DNA of 64,000 nucleotides, taken from an uncultured Bacteroidota bacterium (GTDB taxonomy: Bacteria; Bacteroidota; Rhodothermia; Rhodothermales; Salinibacteraceae). A program made the translations under genes and the position numbers. The stretch spans positions 1 through 64,000 of the forward strand of contig CAJXLV010000003.1 of the NCBI GenBank assembly GCA_913056185.1. Reading direction: 5' to 3'. A model generated the notes under the pieces. The model was given only the letters and a program-made list of their open reading frames with translations, was not told the DNA's origin and searched no databases. This document shows positions 17,399 through 26,368 of the stretch, piece after piece. How positions within the stretch are numbered: the first letter of the stretch is position 1; every line of letters begins with the position of its first letter.

Positions 17399-20260
17399 AT
17401 GCCTCCTGCCCCGCCCCCCGCCTCCCCCCGAGGCACACTCCCCACCCTCGGCCTGCTGCTCGCCGCTTTCCTCATCGCGGCCCCGCCGGCCGCCACAGCA
17501 CAGCCCGCCGCCCCGCCCACGCTCGACGAGGCCGACTACGGACCGTGGGAACGGCTCGGCCCGGCGCGCCTCTCGCCGGAGGGCACGTGGATGGCCGTCT
17601 CAATTCGCCGCGTGAACGACGAGCACGAACTGCGCATCCACCACACCGAGCGGGACTCGGTGCGGGCCGTCGACTTCGGACGCGCCCCGGCCTTCTCGGC
17701 GGACGGGCAGTGGCTGGCCTACCACATCGGGATGTCGGAGGAAACGCGAAAAAAGCTCCGCAAGCAGAAGAAGCCCGTCCACCAGACGCTCGGGCTCCTG
17801 AACTTGGAGAGCGGCGACACGACGCTCGTGGAATCGGTGGCCGACTTCGCCTTTAGCGACGATGGGCGCTACCTCGCGATGCGACGGTACCCGCCCCAGG
17901 AGGCACCTGACGAGATGCGCGGGGCCGACCTCCTCATCCGCGACCTGGAGACCGGCACCTATACCAGCTTCGGCAACGTGGCCGACTTCGCGTGGCAGGA
18001 CGACGCGCCCCACCTGGCCATGGTGATCGACGGCATGAACCAGGCGGGCAACGGCGTGCGGCTCTACGACGCGTCGAGCGGCCGGCTGCAGACGCTCGCC
18101 TCCGCGCCCGGCGAATACACGGGCCTCTCGTGGCGGCCCGGGGAGGACGACCTCGCGGCGCTTCGGGCGCGGACGTCGGACGACTGGGAGAAGAAAAACC
18201 ACGTCCTGCTCGCGTGGACCGACGTGGGCGCACCCTCCTCGCCCAAGCACCAGTTCGACCCGGCGACCACTGCGACCTTCCCCGACACCCTCCGCATTGT
18301 CGACTACCGCACCCCGAAATGGTCGGCAGACGGCACCCGGCTCTTTTTTGGCGTGCAGGCCCGCGACTCAACCGACGCGGCGACGAAGAAGCAGTCCGCC
18401 GCACAAAGCGACTCGGCGGCGGCCGATTCGTCTGAGGCGTCGGGCCCCGAAGAATACGACCCCGCCGACGTGCAGGTGTGGCACACGAGCGACGTAGAGA
18501 TCATCCCGCGCCAGGAGGTGCAGGCCGAGCAGGACCGGCGCGACAACTACCTCGCCGCGTGGCACCTGTCGGCGGACACCGACCCCCGATGGACCCGCCT
18601 CGGCACGGAGCGGACGGAGGACGTGCAGGTCCTCCACGGCGGCGACATGGCCGTGGGGCTCGACCAAACGCCCTACCGGCAGGAGCGCATGTTCGGCCCC
18701 GTCTACCACGACCTCTACACGATCGACGTGGCGACGGGCGAGCGCGAGAAGGTCGCCGAGAAGGTGCAGTACTGGGAGGGCGGCAGTCCCACCGGCGAAC
18801 ACCTGCTCTGGCTGAAGGACGACCACTACTACGCCTACGATGTGCAGGCGGAAACGACCTCCAACCTTACCGACGGCCTGCCCGTCTCCGTTGTCGATAC
18901 CGACGACGACCACACCGTAGACCAGAAGCCGCCGTTCGGCGTGGCGGGATGGACGGCGGGCGACCGCTCGGTGGTCGTCTACAGCGAGTACGACGCCTGG
19001 CGGGTTGCGGCGGACGGCTCGGAGTCCGAGCGCCTCACCAACGGACGCCCCGACTCGGTGGAGCACCGCTACGTCGACCTCACCGAGGAAGCCCCCGGCG
19101 AGCCGGACGTCATTCCGCGCGATGAATCGATCTACTGGAGCGTCTACGACGAGTGGACCGAGGAGCACGGCTACGCCCGCTCGTCGCAGCTGGGTAGCGG
19201 GGCGGAGCGGCTCGTGTGGAAGCCGCAGATGGTCATGGGGCTCACGCGGGCCGATTCCGCCAACGTGTATGCCTACCGGGTGGAGGATTTTGAGGACTCG
19301 CCCGACTACTTCCAGGCCGGGCCCATGCTCGCGGATGCGCGTCAGGTGACCGAGACGAACCCGTTCCAGGAGGACTACGCGTGGGGCCGCTCTACGCTCG
19401 TCTCGTACCGCAATCGCGACGGCGAGACGCTGCAGGGGGCGCTCTTCTACCCGGCCAACTACGACCCGGACAAGAGCTACCCGATGATCACGTACATTTA
19501 CGAAATCCGCTCGCCCTCGGCCCGCAACTACGTGGTGCCCACCCGCGAGCACCCGTACAACACCACCACCTTCACGCAGGAGGGCTACTTCGTCTTTCAG
19601 CCCGACATCCGGTACCGCCCCCGCGACCCCGGCAACTCGGCCGTGGATGCCCTCGTGCCGGCCGTTCAGAAAGTGACCGAAGAAGTGCCGGTGGATGCCG
19701 ACCGGGTGGGCCTCGTGGGCCACTCCTGGGGCGGCTACCAGACGACCTTCACCGTCACGCAAACGGACATTTTCCGGACGGCCGTGGCCGGGGCGCCGCT
19801 CACGAACATGGTGTCGATGTACAACTCCATCTACTGGCGCAGCGGCGGCACCGACGCCCGCATCTTCGAGATCAGCCAGGGCCGCATGGAGGTGCCCCCC
19901 TGGGAGGACATGGACGCCTACGTGGCCAACTCGCCCCTCCACCACATCGAGTCGCTCAACACGCCGTTCCTCATGGCCTTCGGCACCGACGACGGCGCGG
20001 TGGAGTTTAATCAGGGCGTCGAGTTCTACAACGCCGCCCGCCGGGCGGGCAAGCAGATGGCCTTCCTCGTCTACGACGACGAGAACCACGGCCTGAGCAA
20101 GCAGGACAAAAACACGGTCGACTACCGGACCCGCGTCCTGGAATGGTTCGACCACTACCTGAAGGGCGACGACGGCCCGGCCTGGATTGAGGACGGCATT
20201 CCCTACCTCAAGCAGGTGGAGCGGAAGAAGGAATCAAACGAAGGCGGCGAGGCACGGTGA
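17399..20260 (+). CDS. Secreted S9-family (prolyl oligopeptidase) serine peptidase, large form
   Basis: 953 residues with a signal peptide (AAFLIAAPPAATAQP). An N-terminal beta-propeller-like region (with an 'SPEGTWMAVS', 'DGRYLAMR' repeat style) spans about residues 50-600. The C-terminal alpha/beta-hydrolase domain has the nucleophile in GLVGHSWGGYQ (Ser about 776), the acid in AFGTDDGAVE (Asp about 864) and His in DDENHGLSK (about 897). An acidic, Ala/Ser-rich insert (about residues 325-350) is unusual. Expected role: extracellular or periplasmic peptide degradation. ATG 17399 is preferred; a GTG at 17375 would add eight residues. Its last about 90 bp are duplicated downstream at 20860-20950 (see the Uma2 entries). 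Confidence 0.92.
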   Translation: MPPAPPPASPRGTLPTLGLLLAAFLIAAPPAATAQPAAPPTLDEADYGPWERLGPARLSPEGTWMAVSIRRVNDEHELRIHHTERDSVRAVDFGRAPAFSADGQWLAYHIGMSEETRKKLRKQKKPVHQTLGLLNLESGDTTLVESVADFAFSDDGRYLAMRRYPPQEAPDEMRGADLLIRDLETGTYTSFGNVADFAWQDDAPHLAMVIDGMNQAGNGVRLYDASSGRLQTLASAPGEYTGLSWRPGEDDLAALRARTSDDWEKKNHVLLAWTDVGAPSSPKHQFDPATTATFPDTLRIVDYRTPKWSADGTRLFFGVQARDSTDAATKKQSAAQSDSAAADSSEASGPEEYDPADVQVWHTSDVEIIPRQEVQAEQDRRDNYLAAWHLSADTDPRWTRLGTERTEDVQVLHGGDMAVGLDQTPYRQERMFGPVYHDLYTIDVATGEREKVAEKVQYWEGGSPTGEHLLWLKDDHYYAYDVQAETTSNLTDGLPVSVVDTDDDHTVDQKPPFGVAGWTAGDRSVVVYSEYDAWRVAADGSESERLTNGRPDSVEHRYVDLTEEAPGEPDVIPRDESIYWSVYDEWTEEHGYARSSQLGSGAERLVWKPQMVMGLTRADSANVYAYRVEDFEDSPDYFQAGPMLADARQVTETNPFQEDYAWGRSTLVSYRNRDGETLQGALFYPANYDPDKSYPMITYIYEIRSPSARNYVVPTREHPYNTTTFTQEGYFVFQPDIRYRPRDPGNSAVDALVPAVQKVTEEVPVDADRVGLVGHSWGGYQTTFTVTQTDIFRTAVAGAPLTNMVSMYNSIYWRSGGTDARIFEISQGRMEVPPWEDMDAYVANSPLHHIESLNTPFLMAFGTDDGAVEFNQGVEFYNAARRAGKQMAFLVYDDENHGLSKQDKNTVDYRTRVLEWFDHYLKGDDGPAWIEDGIPYLKQVERKKESNEGGEAR

Positions 20261-20852
20261 GGCGATAGCGCCCCTGGCGGCCTCCGCAGAACCCCGCCCC
20301 ACTCCTTACCGTTTCACTCATGCTTCGAATAATCTCCTACCTGTCATGCCGACTACGACCACGCCGACGGAGGAGCATCAGGAGCGGTGGCACACGATTG
20401 TCGACGATCCGCTCTTGAGCGAGCTTCCCTACAAAGTCGAAACCAACCGCAGAGGCCAGATCGTCTTGAGTCCACACAGCGCCGAGCATTCCGACCGTCA
20501 GGGCGACCTCATTGCTCTTCTCTACGAGCACGGCGGGGAGGGTCGGGCACGGCCGGAGTTTCCGATCGTCACGCCGATGGGGACGAAGGTGGCGGATGTA
20601 ATCTGGGTAACCGCACAGCGCAGAGAAGAAATGAAGGCAACTGGAGATCCCCCGACCCTTGCCCCGGAGATCTGCGTCGAGATCATGAGCGAGTCCAACG
20701 ACTGGGAGGAGATGGATGAAAAACGCCGGCTCTACCGGGAGGCCGGGGCCGACGAGGTGTGGGTTGTGGAGCCGGACGGCAGCGTCCGGGTTTTCGCCGA
20801 CGACGAATTGGAGCGCTCGGAGCTCGCTCCCGGCTTTCCCTCGTCGATGTAG
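20168..20852. repeat. Tandem duplication, copy A (S9 3' end + Uma2)
   Basis: Copy A runs from the last codons of the S9 peptidase through the first Uma2 gene. It aligns with copy B at 20860-21542. Shared stretches include ATTGAGGA.GGC followed by CCCTACCTCAA.CAG, the CATGCTTCGAA / CTGTGCTTCGAA upstream segment, and both ends of the Uma2 gene. Confidence 0.8.
20346..20852 (+). CDS. Uma2-family (DUF820) putative endonuclease, paralogue A
   Basis: 168 residues. The Uma2 fold is a PD-(D/E)xK nuclease-like domain common in cyanobacteria and halophiles; no function is established for most members. Visible motifs are TKVADVIWVT (Asp), LAPEICVEIMSESN (the Glu/Ser region, usually 'P.LVVEI.S.S'), DEKRRLYREAGADEVWVVEPD (Lys and the W.V D strand). 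It shares its first about 40 codons and its last about 70 codons almost identically with paralogue B, but the middle differs. Start ATG 20346 opens the conserved MPTTTTP.EEHQERW segment. Confidence 0.85.
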   Translation: MPTTTTPTEEHQERWHTIVDDPLLSELPYKVETNRRGQIVLSPHSAEHSDRQGDLIALLYEHGGEGRARPEFPIVTPMGTKVADVIWVTAQRREEMKATGDPPTLAPEICVEIMSESNDWEEMDEKRRLYREAGADEVWVVEPDGSVRVFADDELERSELAPGFPSSM

Positions 20853-20859
20853 CCGATGG

Positions 20860-21542
20860 GCACGGCCGGAACTGAATTGAGGAGGGCGTGCCCTACCTCA
20901 AACAGATGGAGCAGAAAAGGAGGCAAGAGGGATCGGCGAGACACGGGGCGGGAGCCGCCCTCCTGCCGACCTGTGCAGAACTCCTTTCAGTCTCGCACCG
21001 TCTCACCTGTGCTTCGAACAACACACCCTCCCCCCATGCCGACTACGACTACGCCAGCGGAGGAGCATCAGGAGCGGTGGCACACGATTGTCGACGACCC
21101 GCTCCTGAGCGAGCTTCCCTACAAAGTCGAAACCAACCGCAGAGGCCAGATCGTCTTGAGTCCGCACAAAAACCACCATTCTCGGCAGCAGAAGCTCATC
21201 CTAAAGCGTCTCGACAGTCTTCTCCAATCGGGAGAGGCGTTTCCGGAATGGGCCCTTGCGACCTCGGAAGGCGTGAAGGTCCCCGATGTGATCTGGGCCT
21301 CGGACAGTCGTCTCGACGAAATGGAAGAGACGGGCGATCCCGCGACGCTCGCTCCGGAACTCTGCGTCGAGATCATGAGCGAATCCAACGACTGGGAGGA
21401 GATGGATGAAAAACGCCGGCTCTACCGGGAAGCCGGCGCCGAGGAGGTGTGGGTTGTAGAGGCGGACGGCAGCGTCCGGTTCTTCGGTGACGACGAGTTG
21501 GACCGCTCGGAGCTTGCCCTTGACTTTCCCTCGTCCATGTAG
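20860..21542. repeat. Tandem duplication, copy B (decayed S9 3' end + Uma2)
   Basis: Copy B starts within the spacer after Uma2 A. Positions 20870-20950 still read as a decayed copy of the S9 peptidase C-terminus (GVPYLKQMEQKRRQ against the genuine GIPYLKQVERKKES). The second Uma2 gene follows at the same spacing. Confidence 0.8.
21036..21542 (+). CDS. Uma2-family (DUF820) putative endonuclease, paralogue B
   Basis: 168 residues, a tandem paralogue of the gene at 20346. The same motifs are present: VKVPDVIWASDS, LAPELCVEIMSESN, DEKRRLYREAGAEEVWVVEAD. Between about residues 40 and 95 the sequence (HKNHHSRQQKLILKRLDSLL) is unrelated in detail to copy A (HSAEHSDRQGDLIALLYEHG), while both flanks are nearly identical in DNA. 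The pair looks like a duplicated gene with one replaced or fast-evolving central segment. No signal peptide. No known partner gene is adjacent. Confidence 0.85.
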   Translation: MPTTTTPAEEHQERWHTIVDDPLLSELPYKVETNRRGQIVLSPHKNHHSRQQKLILKRLDSLLQSGEAFPEWALATSEGVKVPDVIWASDSRLDEMEETGDPATLAPELCVEIMSESNDWEEMDEKRRLYREAGAEEVWVVEADGSVRFFGDDELDRSELALDFPSSM

Positions 21543-21584
21543 CCGACGGGCGCGAGCCTCGTCGCTGCTCGAGTGGAGCACACA

Positions 21585-22682
21585 TTAGAGCGCAATCCGA
21601 GCCCCACCCCTCCGGTCCGACTCCATGATGGCGTTCACGATCCGGATGTCGGCCCGCCCTTCTTCGCCGGGCACGATGGGGACGTCGCCGTTCTTGATGG
21701 CGCGGGCGTCGTTGTCCATCTGCCGCGCCTGCTGGTCGCGGCCGCTGGGCCGAAGCGGCGTGCCGTTGCTGGTGCGGCCCTGCACGCCACTGTAGGACTG
21801 AAACGGGCGCAGCCGGCACCATCCGTCAGCGTACGTCACGTCGAGGTAGTTCGTCGATTTGCCAAAACTGGTCTCCCCCTGCGCGACCACGCCGCCCGGA
21901 AACTCCAGCGTGAACTCGGCAAACTCCGGCACCTCGCCGTACATCTCTTCCCGCTCGGACCACGTGCGGCCCCGCACGGCGATCGGCTCCATGCCGGTGG
22001 CGTAGCGGGCGGCATTGATGGGATAAACGCCCATGTCGTAGAGCGCCCCACCGCCCAACTCCGCATCGCGGCGCCAGTCGTCGGGGTCGGGGTGCGCGCC
22101 GTTGTAGCCCGCACCGGTTTTTACCTCCTGCACGGCACCGTACGGCTCTTCCGTCGCGTAGCGCATGACCGCCCGGTTGTTGGGCTCGTGCTGCAGCCGA
22201 TAGCCGACGGTCAGCTGCACGCCATTCGCCTCGGCGGCGTCGATGACCGACTGGCACTCCTCCACGTCCATCGCCATCGGCTTCTCGCACCAGACGTGCT
22301 TGCCGGCCTTGGCGGCTGTGATCGCGTCGCGGGCGTGCACTCCGGGCGGCGTCACAATGTAGACGACGTCGAGGTCGTCGTTGTTGGCAATGTCCGGCAG
22401 CGTCTCGTAGCGGTAGACGTTCCGGTCCGGGATGTCGTAGCGCTGCTGCCAGCGCGGGATTTTTTCGGGCGAGCCGGTGACGATGCCCCGCAGCTCGCAG
22501 TGCTCGGTGCGCTGCAGGCCGGGGGCCAGCTGCCCGCCGGCGTAGCTTCCAAGGCCACAGAGGGCCACGCCGAGCATCTCTTTCCGGTCGGGGAGAAGGA
22601 CGGACGGGAAGCCGACCGTCGAGGCCGCCAGGGCCGCTCCGGATTGCTTCAAGAACGTGCGTCGGGACGTGTCGTCAGGCAT
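21585..22682 (-). CDS. Gfo/Idh/MocA-family oxidoreductase with Tat signal
   Basis: 365 residues. It begins with a twin-arginine signal (DDTSRRTFLKQSGAALAAS), so export in folded form with cofactor is likely. The NAD(P)-binding domain is GVALCGLGSYAGGQLAPGL. The catalytic Lys region is GKHVWCEKPMAMDVEE (EKP motif). The second domain carries GGGALYDMGVYPINAARY. The substrate is probably a sugar or cyclitol derivative but cannot be named. The ATG at 22682 places the RR motif at residues 7-8; the frame upstream adds 12 residues. It is convergent with Uma2 B. Confidence 0.9.
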   Translation of the reverse strand: MPDDTSRRTFLKQSGAALAASTVGFPSVLLPDRKEMLGVALCGLGSYAGGQLAPGLQRTEHCELRGIVTGSPEKIPRWQQRYDIPDRNVYRYETLPDIANNDDLDVVYIVTPPGVHARDAITAAKAGKHVWCEKPMAMDVEECQSVIDAAEANGVQLTVGYRLQHEPNNRAVMRYATEEPYGAVQEVKTGAGYNGAHPDPDDWRRDAELGGGALYDMGVYPINAARYATGMEPIAVRGRTWSEREEMYGEVPEFAEFTLEFPGGVVAQGETSFGKSTNYLDVTYADGWCRLRPFQSYSGVQGRTSNGTPLRPSGRDQQARQMDNDARAIKNGDVPIVPGEEGRADIRIVNAIMESDRRGGARIAL

Positions 22683-22776
22683 TGCGAAAGCCTGGGCGAT
22701 TGGGCAAAGGCAACTCATTTCCCAAACAGCCGTCCCCTCTCAAAGTGTCGCCGCTCTCCCCCGCCCCGTCTTCGGG

Positions 22777-23550
22777 CTACGCCCCCTCCATCCGTCCCAC
22801 GTACCGGGCCTTAAACCCGATCTGCTCCTCGTAGCCGTGGGTGGACATGAGCACCGGGTAAAAATCCGCGTCGGCCCGACGGACCGTGCCGTTCTTTTTG
22901 GCAAACACGTCCCCGGCCGCCACCTCCCGAAAGTTATCGGCGACGAAGGTGTAGCCCCGGCCCGGCGCGTCCCCAACCACCTCGAACACCTCGGGGATGG
23001 AGGGGACGTGGGGACGATCGATGAGCCCCTCGGCAGCAAGGAAGTGGAGGAGCACCCGATGGGCCGTCGACGCAGCGCCCTCCTCGTCGTAGTACCCGCA
23101 CTCCACCGCCACCCCCATCACCGGATCCGTCACCCCTCCGCCAATCCGGCGCATGTCCACCACTCGGTCGAGGCCGGTTGAGCGGGCGAGCTCCAGCGAG
23201 GCCGCGTCGCCCCCCGACACAATCGCGTAGGGGCACCCCGTCGACTCGGTAGAGTGAAAATCGAGCACCTTCGTCCCCTCCAGTTCGCGCCGCAGCCGGG
23301 CCGCAAGGCGCTCCTCATGCTTCTCGCTCTCGGGGTCGCCCGGCATCACGCGGTTCAGATCCACGTCGCAGTACCGATAGCCGAGCTTGAAGGCCCGCTC
23401 GTTGGCCAGCACAAACTTGACCGGCGCCTGCAGCGTCACGTCGCTCGCCTTGAGCCGGTTGAACGCGTGCCAGCCACAGGTCTCGTCGCCGTGAACACAG
23501 GCAACAATCGTGTACTCCGGAGGGCCGTCGCCGAGGGTTTCGACGTGCAT
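22777..23550 (-). CDS. AstE/AspA-family zinc deacylase (succinylglutamate desuccinylase-like)
   Basis: 257 residues. Zinc ligands are recognisable: IVACVHGDETCGW (the His and Glu of the 'HG.E..G' motif) and VLDFHSTES (the second His). DLNRVMPGD matches the family's 'DLNR..PG' motif. The C-terminal half is a beta-barrel-like extension (YTFVADNFREVAAGDVFAKK). Members remove acyl groups from N-acyl amino acids or related small molecules; the substrate here is unknown. The start at 23550 (MHVETLGDG) is chosen; the open frame to 23739 overlaps the spacer only. It lies downstream of the MATE pump gene on the same strand. Confidence 0.85.
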   Translation of the reverse strand: MHVETLGDGPPEYTIVACVHGDETCGWHAFNRLKASDVTLQAPVKFVLANERAFKLGYRYCDVDLNRVMPGDPESEKHEERLAARLRRELEGTKVLDFHSTESTGCPYAIVSGGDAASLELARSTGLDRVVDMRRIGGGVTDPVMGVAVECGYYDEEGAASTAHRVLLHFLAAEGLIDRPHVPSIPEVFEVVGDAPGRGYTFVADNFREVAAGDVFAKKNGTVRRADADFYPVLMSTHGYEEQIGFKARYVGRMEGA

Positions 23551-23745
23551 GTGTGCAGAGGTATTTGAGGAACGTGGCGAAGGGGCCTGCTTGGTGTGAC
23601 GAGGCCAACGTGTTTTTGTACCCACGACCCGTTTGTGTCTTCCTCGCTGCTGTGGAGATGGGGTCAATCCGCTGTTTCCTCCGTGTGACCTTGGGGCCTC
23701 TCGGCACGTCGCCCTTGCGTTGCCCGCCTCTGCCGCCACACCCGG

Positions 23746-25182
23746 CTACTCGTCCAGCGAAGGCGCGGGGGCGGAGGCAGGCACCGGCGCCCCCTCCTTC
23801 TCGTCCGGCACCGCAGCCCCCTCGCGGACCGCCCGGCCCACCTGCCGGTGAAACCGAAGCACCAACAGCACGGATGCCGCCGCAAGCCCGACCACCAGGC
23901 CCCACCACAGTGCCTCGGGCCCTCCGCCGCTCCGCACGCCCCACAGGTAGCCGGTGGTGAGCCCGATGCCCCAGTACGTGACCATCGCGATGCCCATCGG
24001 CACGCGGGTGTCTTTGAGGCCCTGCAGCGCCCCGTGGGCCGCCACCTGCAGGCCGTCAAACAGCTGAAAGACGGCCGCGACGCCGAGCAGCTGGACCGCC
24101 AACGAGACGACGGCGGCGTTCCCCGGGTCGGCCAGATCGAGGTAGAGGCCCACGAGCGGCCGCGGGAGCGTCCAGAAGAGGACGGCCGTGCCCCCCATGA
24201 AGAGGGTCGCCAGTCCCATCGCCACGCCACCCGCCCGGCGCGCCCCCGCCTCGTCCTGTGCCCCAGCGGCCTGCCCCACCCGCACCGTGCCCGCCATGCC
24301 GATGCCGAGCGGCACCATAAACGCGAAGGCCGCGCACTGGATCGCCACCTGATGGGCCGCCAGGGCCGTGGTGCCCAGCACGCCCATCATGACAGTGGTG
24401 AGCATAAACAGGCTCGACTCCACGCCGCGGGACGCCCCCATCGGCGCCCCGATGCGCACCAGCTCGCGGAGATAGGCCGAGTCCGGCTCTCGGATGTGGG
24501 CAAAGACGCCGTGCTCGGCGAACGGGGCGGTGCGGTGCACGAACACGGCCAGCGCCCCGAAGAGAATGGAAAAGACGATGGTGCTGGCCCAGCCCGTGCC
24601 CGCCAACCCGAGGGCGGGCAGGCCCCAGCGGCCAAACATGAGCAGCTCGTTGGCGCCGATGTTCACCGCCACGCCCACAAACGAAATGATCGTGACGGGC
24701 AGGGGCCGCGAGAGGCCCTCCACGAAGCTCCGCAGTGCCGCAAAGCCCAAAAACGGGAGGATGCCCCACCGGATGGCGTCCAGGTAGCGCGTGGCCCCGT
24801 CGATGGCCACCGGCTCCTGGCCGGTCCACCGCAGCACCGGCTCCACGTTGCTCAGCACCAGCAGAATGACCAGGCCCAGTCCTGTGGCCATCCAAAGCCC
24901 CTGCCGCACGCTGCGCCCCACGGCCCTGGGTTCCTTCGCCCCCACCGCCTGCGACACCATCGGCCCGACGGCCCGCACCATCCCCATCCCCATGATGGCG
25001 AAAAAGAAAAAGACCGTATTTCCCAGCGCCACGCCCGCCAGCGCCTCCGGCCCCAGGCGCCCCACCATCACCGTGTCCACGAACCCCATCGAGATGTGCG
25101 CCAGCTGCGCCGCTACCACGGGCCCGGCGAGGCGGAGCGTGGCGCGCAGTTCGGTCCGGAGGGCGTCGGGCAGCAGGGGCAC
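23746..25182 (-). CDS. MATE-family multidrug efflux transporter
   Basis: 478 residues with about twelve membrane segments. MATE signatures are RLAGPVVAAQLAHISMGFVD, MVGRLGPEALAGVALGNTVF and, in the second half, GTTALAAHQVAIQCAAFAFM. It couples efflux of cationic compounds to Na+ or H+ entry; Na+ would be natural in a halophile but is inferred. The start codon is GTG (25182). A 35-residue Glu/Pro/Ala-rich C-terminal tail (EKEGAPVPASAPAPSLDE) is cytoplasmic by prediction. Confidence 0.92.
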   Translation of the reverse strand: MPLLPDALRTELRATLRLAGPVVAAQLAHISMGFVDTVMVGRLGPEALAGVALGNTVFFFFAIMGMGMVRAVGPMVSQAVGAKEPRAVGRSVRQGLWMATGLGLVILLVLSNVEPVLRWTGQEPVAIDGATRYLDAIRWGILPFLGFAALRSFVEGLSRPLPVTIISFVGVAVNIGANELLMFGRWGLPALGLAGTGWASTIVFSILFGALAVFVHRTAPFAEHGVFAHIREPDSAYLRELVRIGAPMGASRGVESSLFMLTTVMMGVLGTTALAAHQVAIQCAAFAFMVPLGIGMAGTVRVGQAAGAQDEAGARRAGGVAMGLATLFMGGTAVLFWTLPRPLVGLYLDLADPGNAAVVSLAVQLLGVAAVFQLFDGLQVAAHGALQGLKDTRVPMGIAMVTYWGIGLTTGYLWGVRSGGGPEALWWGLVVGLAAASVLLVLRFHRQVGRAVREGAAVPDEKEGAPVPASAPAPSLDE

Positions 25183-25304
25183 GGAAGGGAACGAGATTCA
25201 GGGGAACGCGGCGATTTCTCAACGCCGGTGGTCCCGGACCGTTCGTGGTGTGCCCCGACAGAACACGTCCGTTTTGCGGGAAATTACCCCATCGGCACGC
25301 CGCT

Positions 25305-25745
25305 CTACGCCGTCTTCCGTGCCCGTTCCAGCGCGGCCTTCAGGGCCTCGGGCTCATCGGTCCCAATTCGGAGCTGCTCTTCACCGCGGATCGTCACCTC
25401 CACCGCTTGCAGGCCGGAGACGTTGTAAAGCCAGCCGTGGGGCGTGTAGCGGATGCCCCAGCCGTAGAGCGGAGAGTTCCGGACGACCTCCACACTGGCG
25501 ATGTCGTCGAGCGCGAAGCGCCGCTCCCAGAATCCGGGGCCAAAATAGAACACCAGCTCCTGATCGGTCACCTTCACCGTCAGGCTGGAAAAGAGAGCGG
25601 CAACCCCTCCGAAGGCCCCGAGGGTCGTGTAGGCGTACGCCCCAAGTTCTCCGTCCTCGGCCATGAAGGCGTAGTAGACGAGCGGCAGGGCGGCAAGCGA
25701 GACGCCCCCCGTCACGTAGCCGATTTGGGTGTGCTTGTACCGCAT
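25305..25745 (-). CDS. Small membrane protein with PH-like domain
   Basis: 146 residues. Two hydrophobic segments (about 10-30 and 38-58) are followed by a beta-rich domain (VKVTDQELVFYFGPGFWERR, LDDIASVEVVRNSPLYGWGI, VEVTIRGEEQLRIGTDEPEAL) that looks like a bacterial PH (DUF304-type) domain. The function is unknown. It lies between the MATE and DUF4019 genes, all on the minus strand. Confidence 0.65.
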   Translation of the reverse strand: MRYKHTQIGYVTGGVSLAALPLVYYAFMAEDGELGAYAYTTLGAFGGVAALFSSLTVKVTDQELVFYFGPGFWERRFALDDIASVEVVRNSPLYGWGIRYTPHGWLYNVSGLQAVEVTIRGEEQLRIGTDEPEALKAALERARKTA

Positions 25746-25830
25746 AGCGTTGAGGGAGTCGATTCGGAAGAATATGCCGTCCTTCGCCTTTGCCGTCGGT
25801 TTAGTCCCCTTCTACTTCTGTTCCCTTCTA

Positions 25831-26274
25831 CTACTGACTCGTCGGCTTCACGAAGTACCCGGCCACGCGCCATCCATCCGGGTCCTTCTTGAGCGTGACC
25901 GTCTCTGCCCATTCCTCGTCAGCGTATGTTCCCTTGTACTGCACCACCACGTACTCGCCGTCCGGTGCCTTCGGGAGCGAAGACGTGTAGCGCGCCGCCA
26001 CCAGGGAGCGCGACCGGAGCGAGTCCAGGACGGGCCGGCGCGTCCGCATCTGTTCGATGCGCGTGCCCCACTGCTCCGCGCTGATCTTCGACTTGAAGAA
26101 CGCGGAGGCCTCTTTCCAGGTCGCCTGGAAGTTACTCTCGTCGAAGAGCGCGAGCCATTCCTGGGCCTCTTGCTTGGCGGTCGTTACGGCCTGCTCGTTC
26201 GACTGGGCATACAGGGACTGCGGCGTGGCAATGACAAAGCCCACAACGAGTCCAAAGAGAAGAGCTGTTCGCAT
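25831..26274 (-). CDS. DUF4019 secreted protein
   Basis: 147 residues with a signal peptide (LLFGLVVGFVIATPQSLYAQ). The mature part (AKQEAQEWLALFDESNFQATW ... SRSLVAARYTSSLPKAPDGEYVVVQYKGTYAD) fits DUF4019, a small secreted or lipid-anchored family of unknown function with an NTF2-like feel. No catalytic residues can be assigned. Confidence 0.75.
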   Translation of the reverse strand: MRTALLFGLVVGFVIATPQSLYAQSNEQAVTTAKQEAQEWLALFDESNFQATWKEASAFFKSKISAEQWGTRIEQMRTRRPVLDSLRSRSLVAARYTSSLPKAPDGEYVVVQYKGTYADEEWAETVTLKKDPDGWRVAGYFVKPTSQ

Positions 26275-26368
26275 GGGAATAGGGTCTTGGAATGAAAGGC
26301 AGTGAGGAGTAGGCCCGAAAATAGGCCGTGGCGCGGACGACAGCGAATTCCCGGGCAGCCGATGGCCG

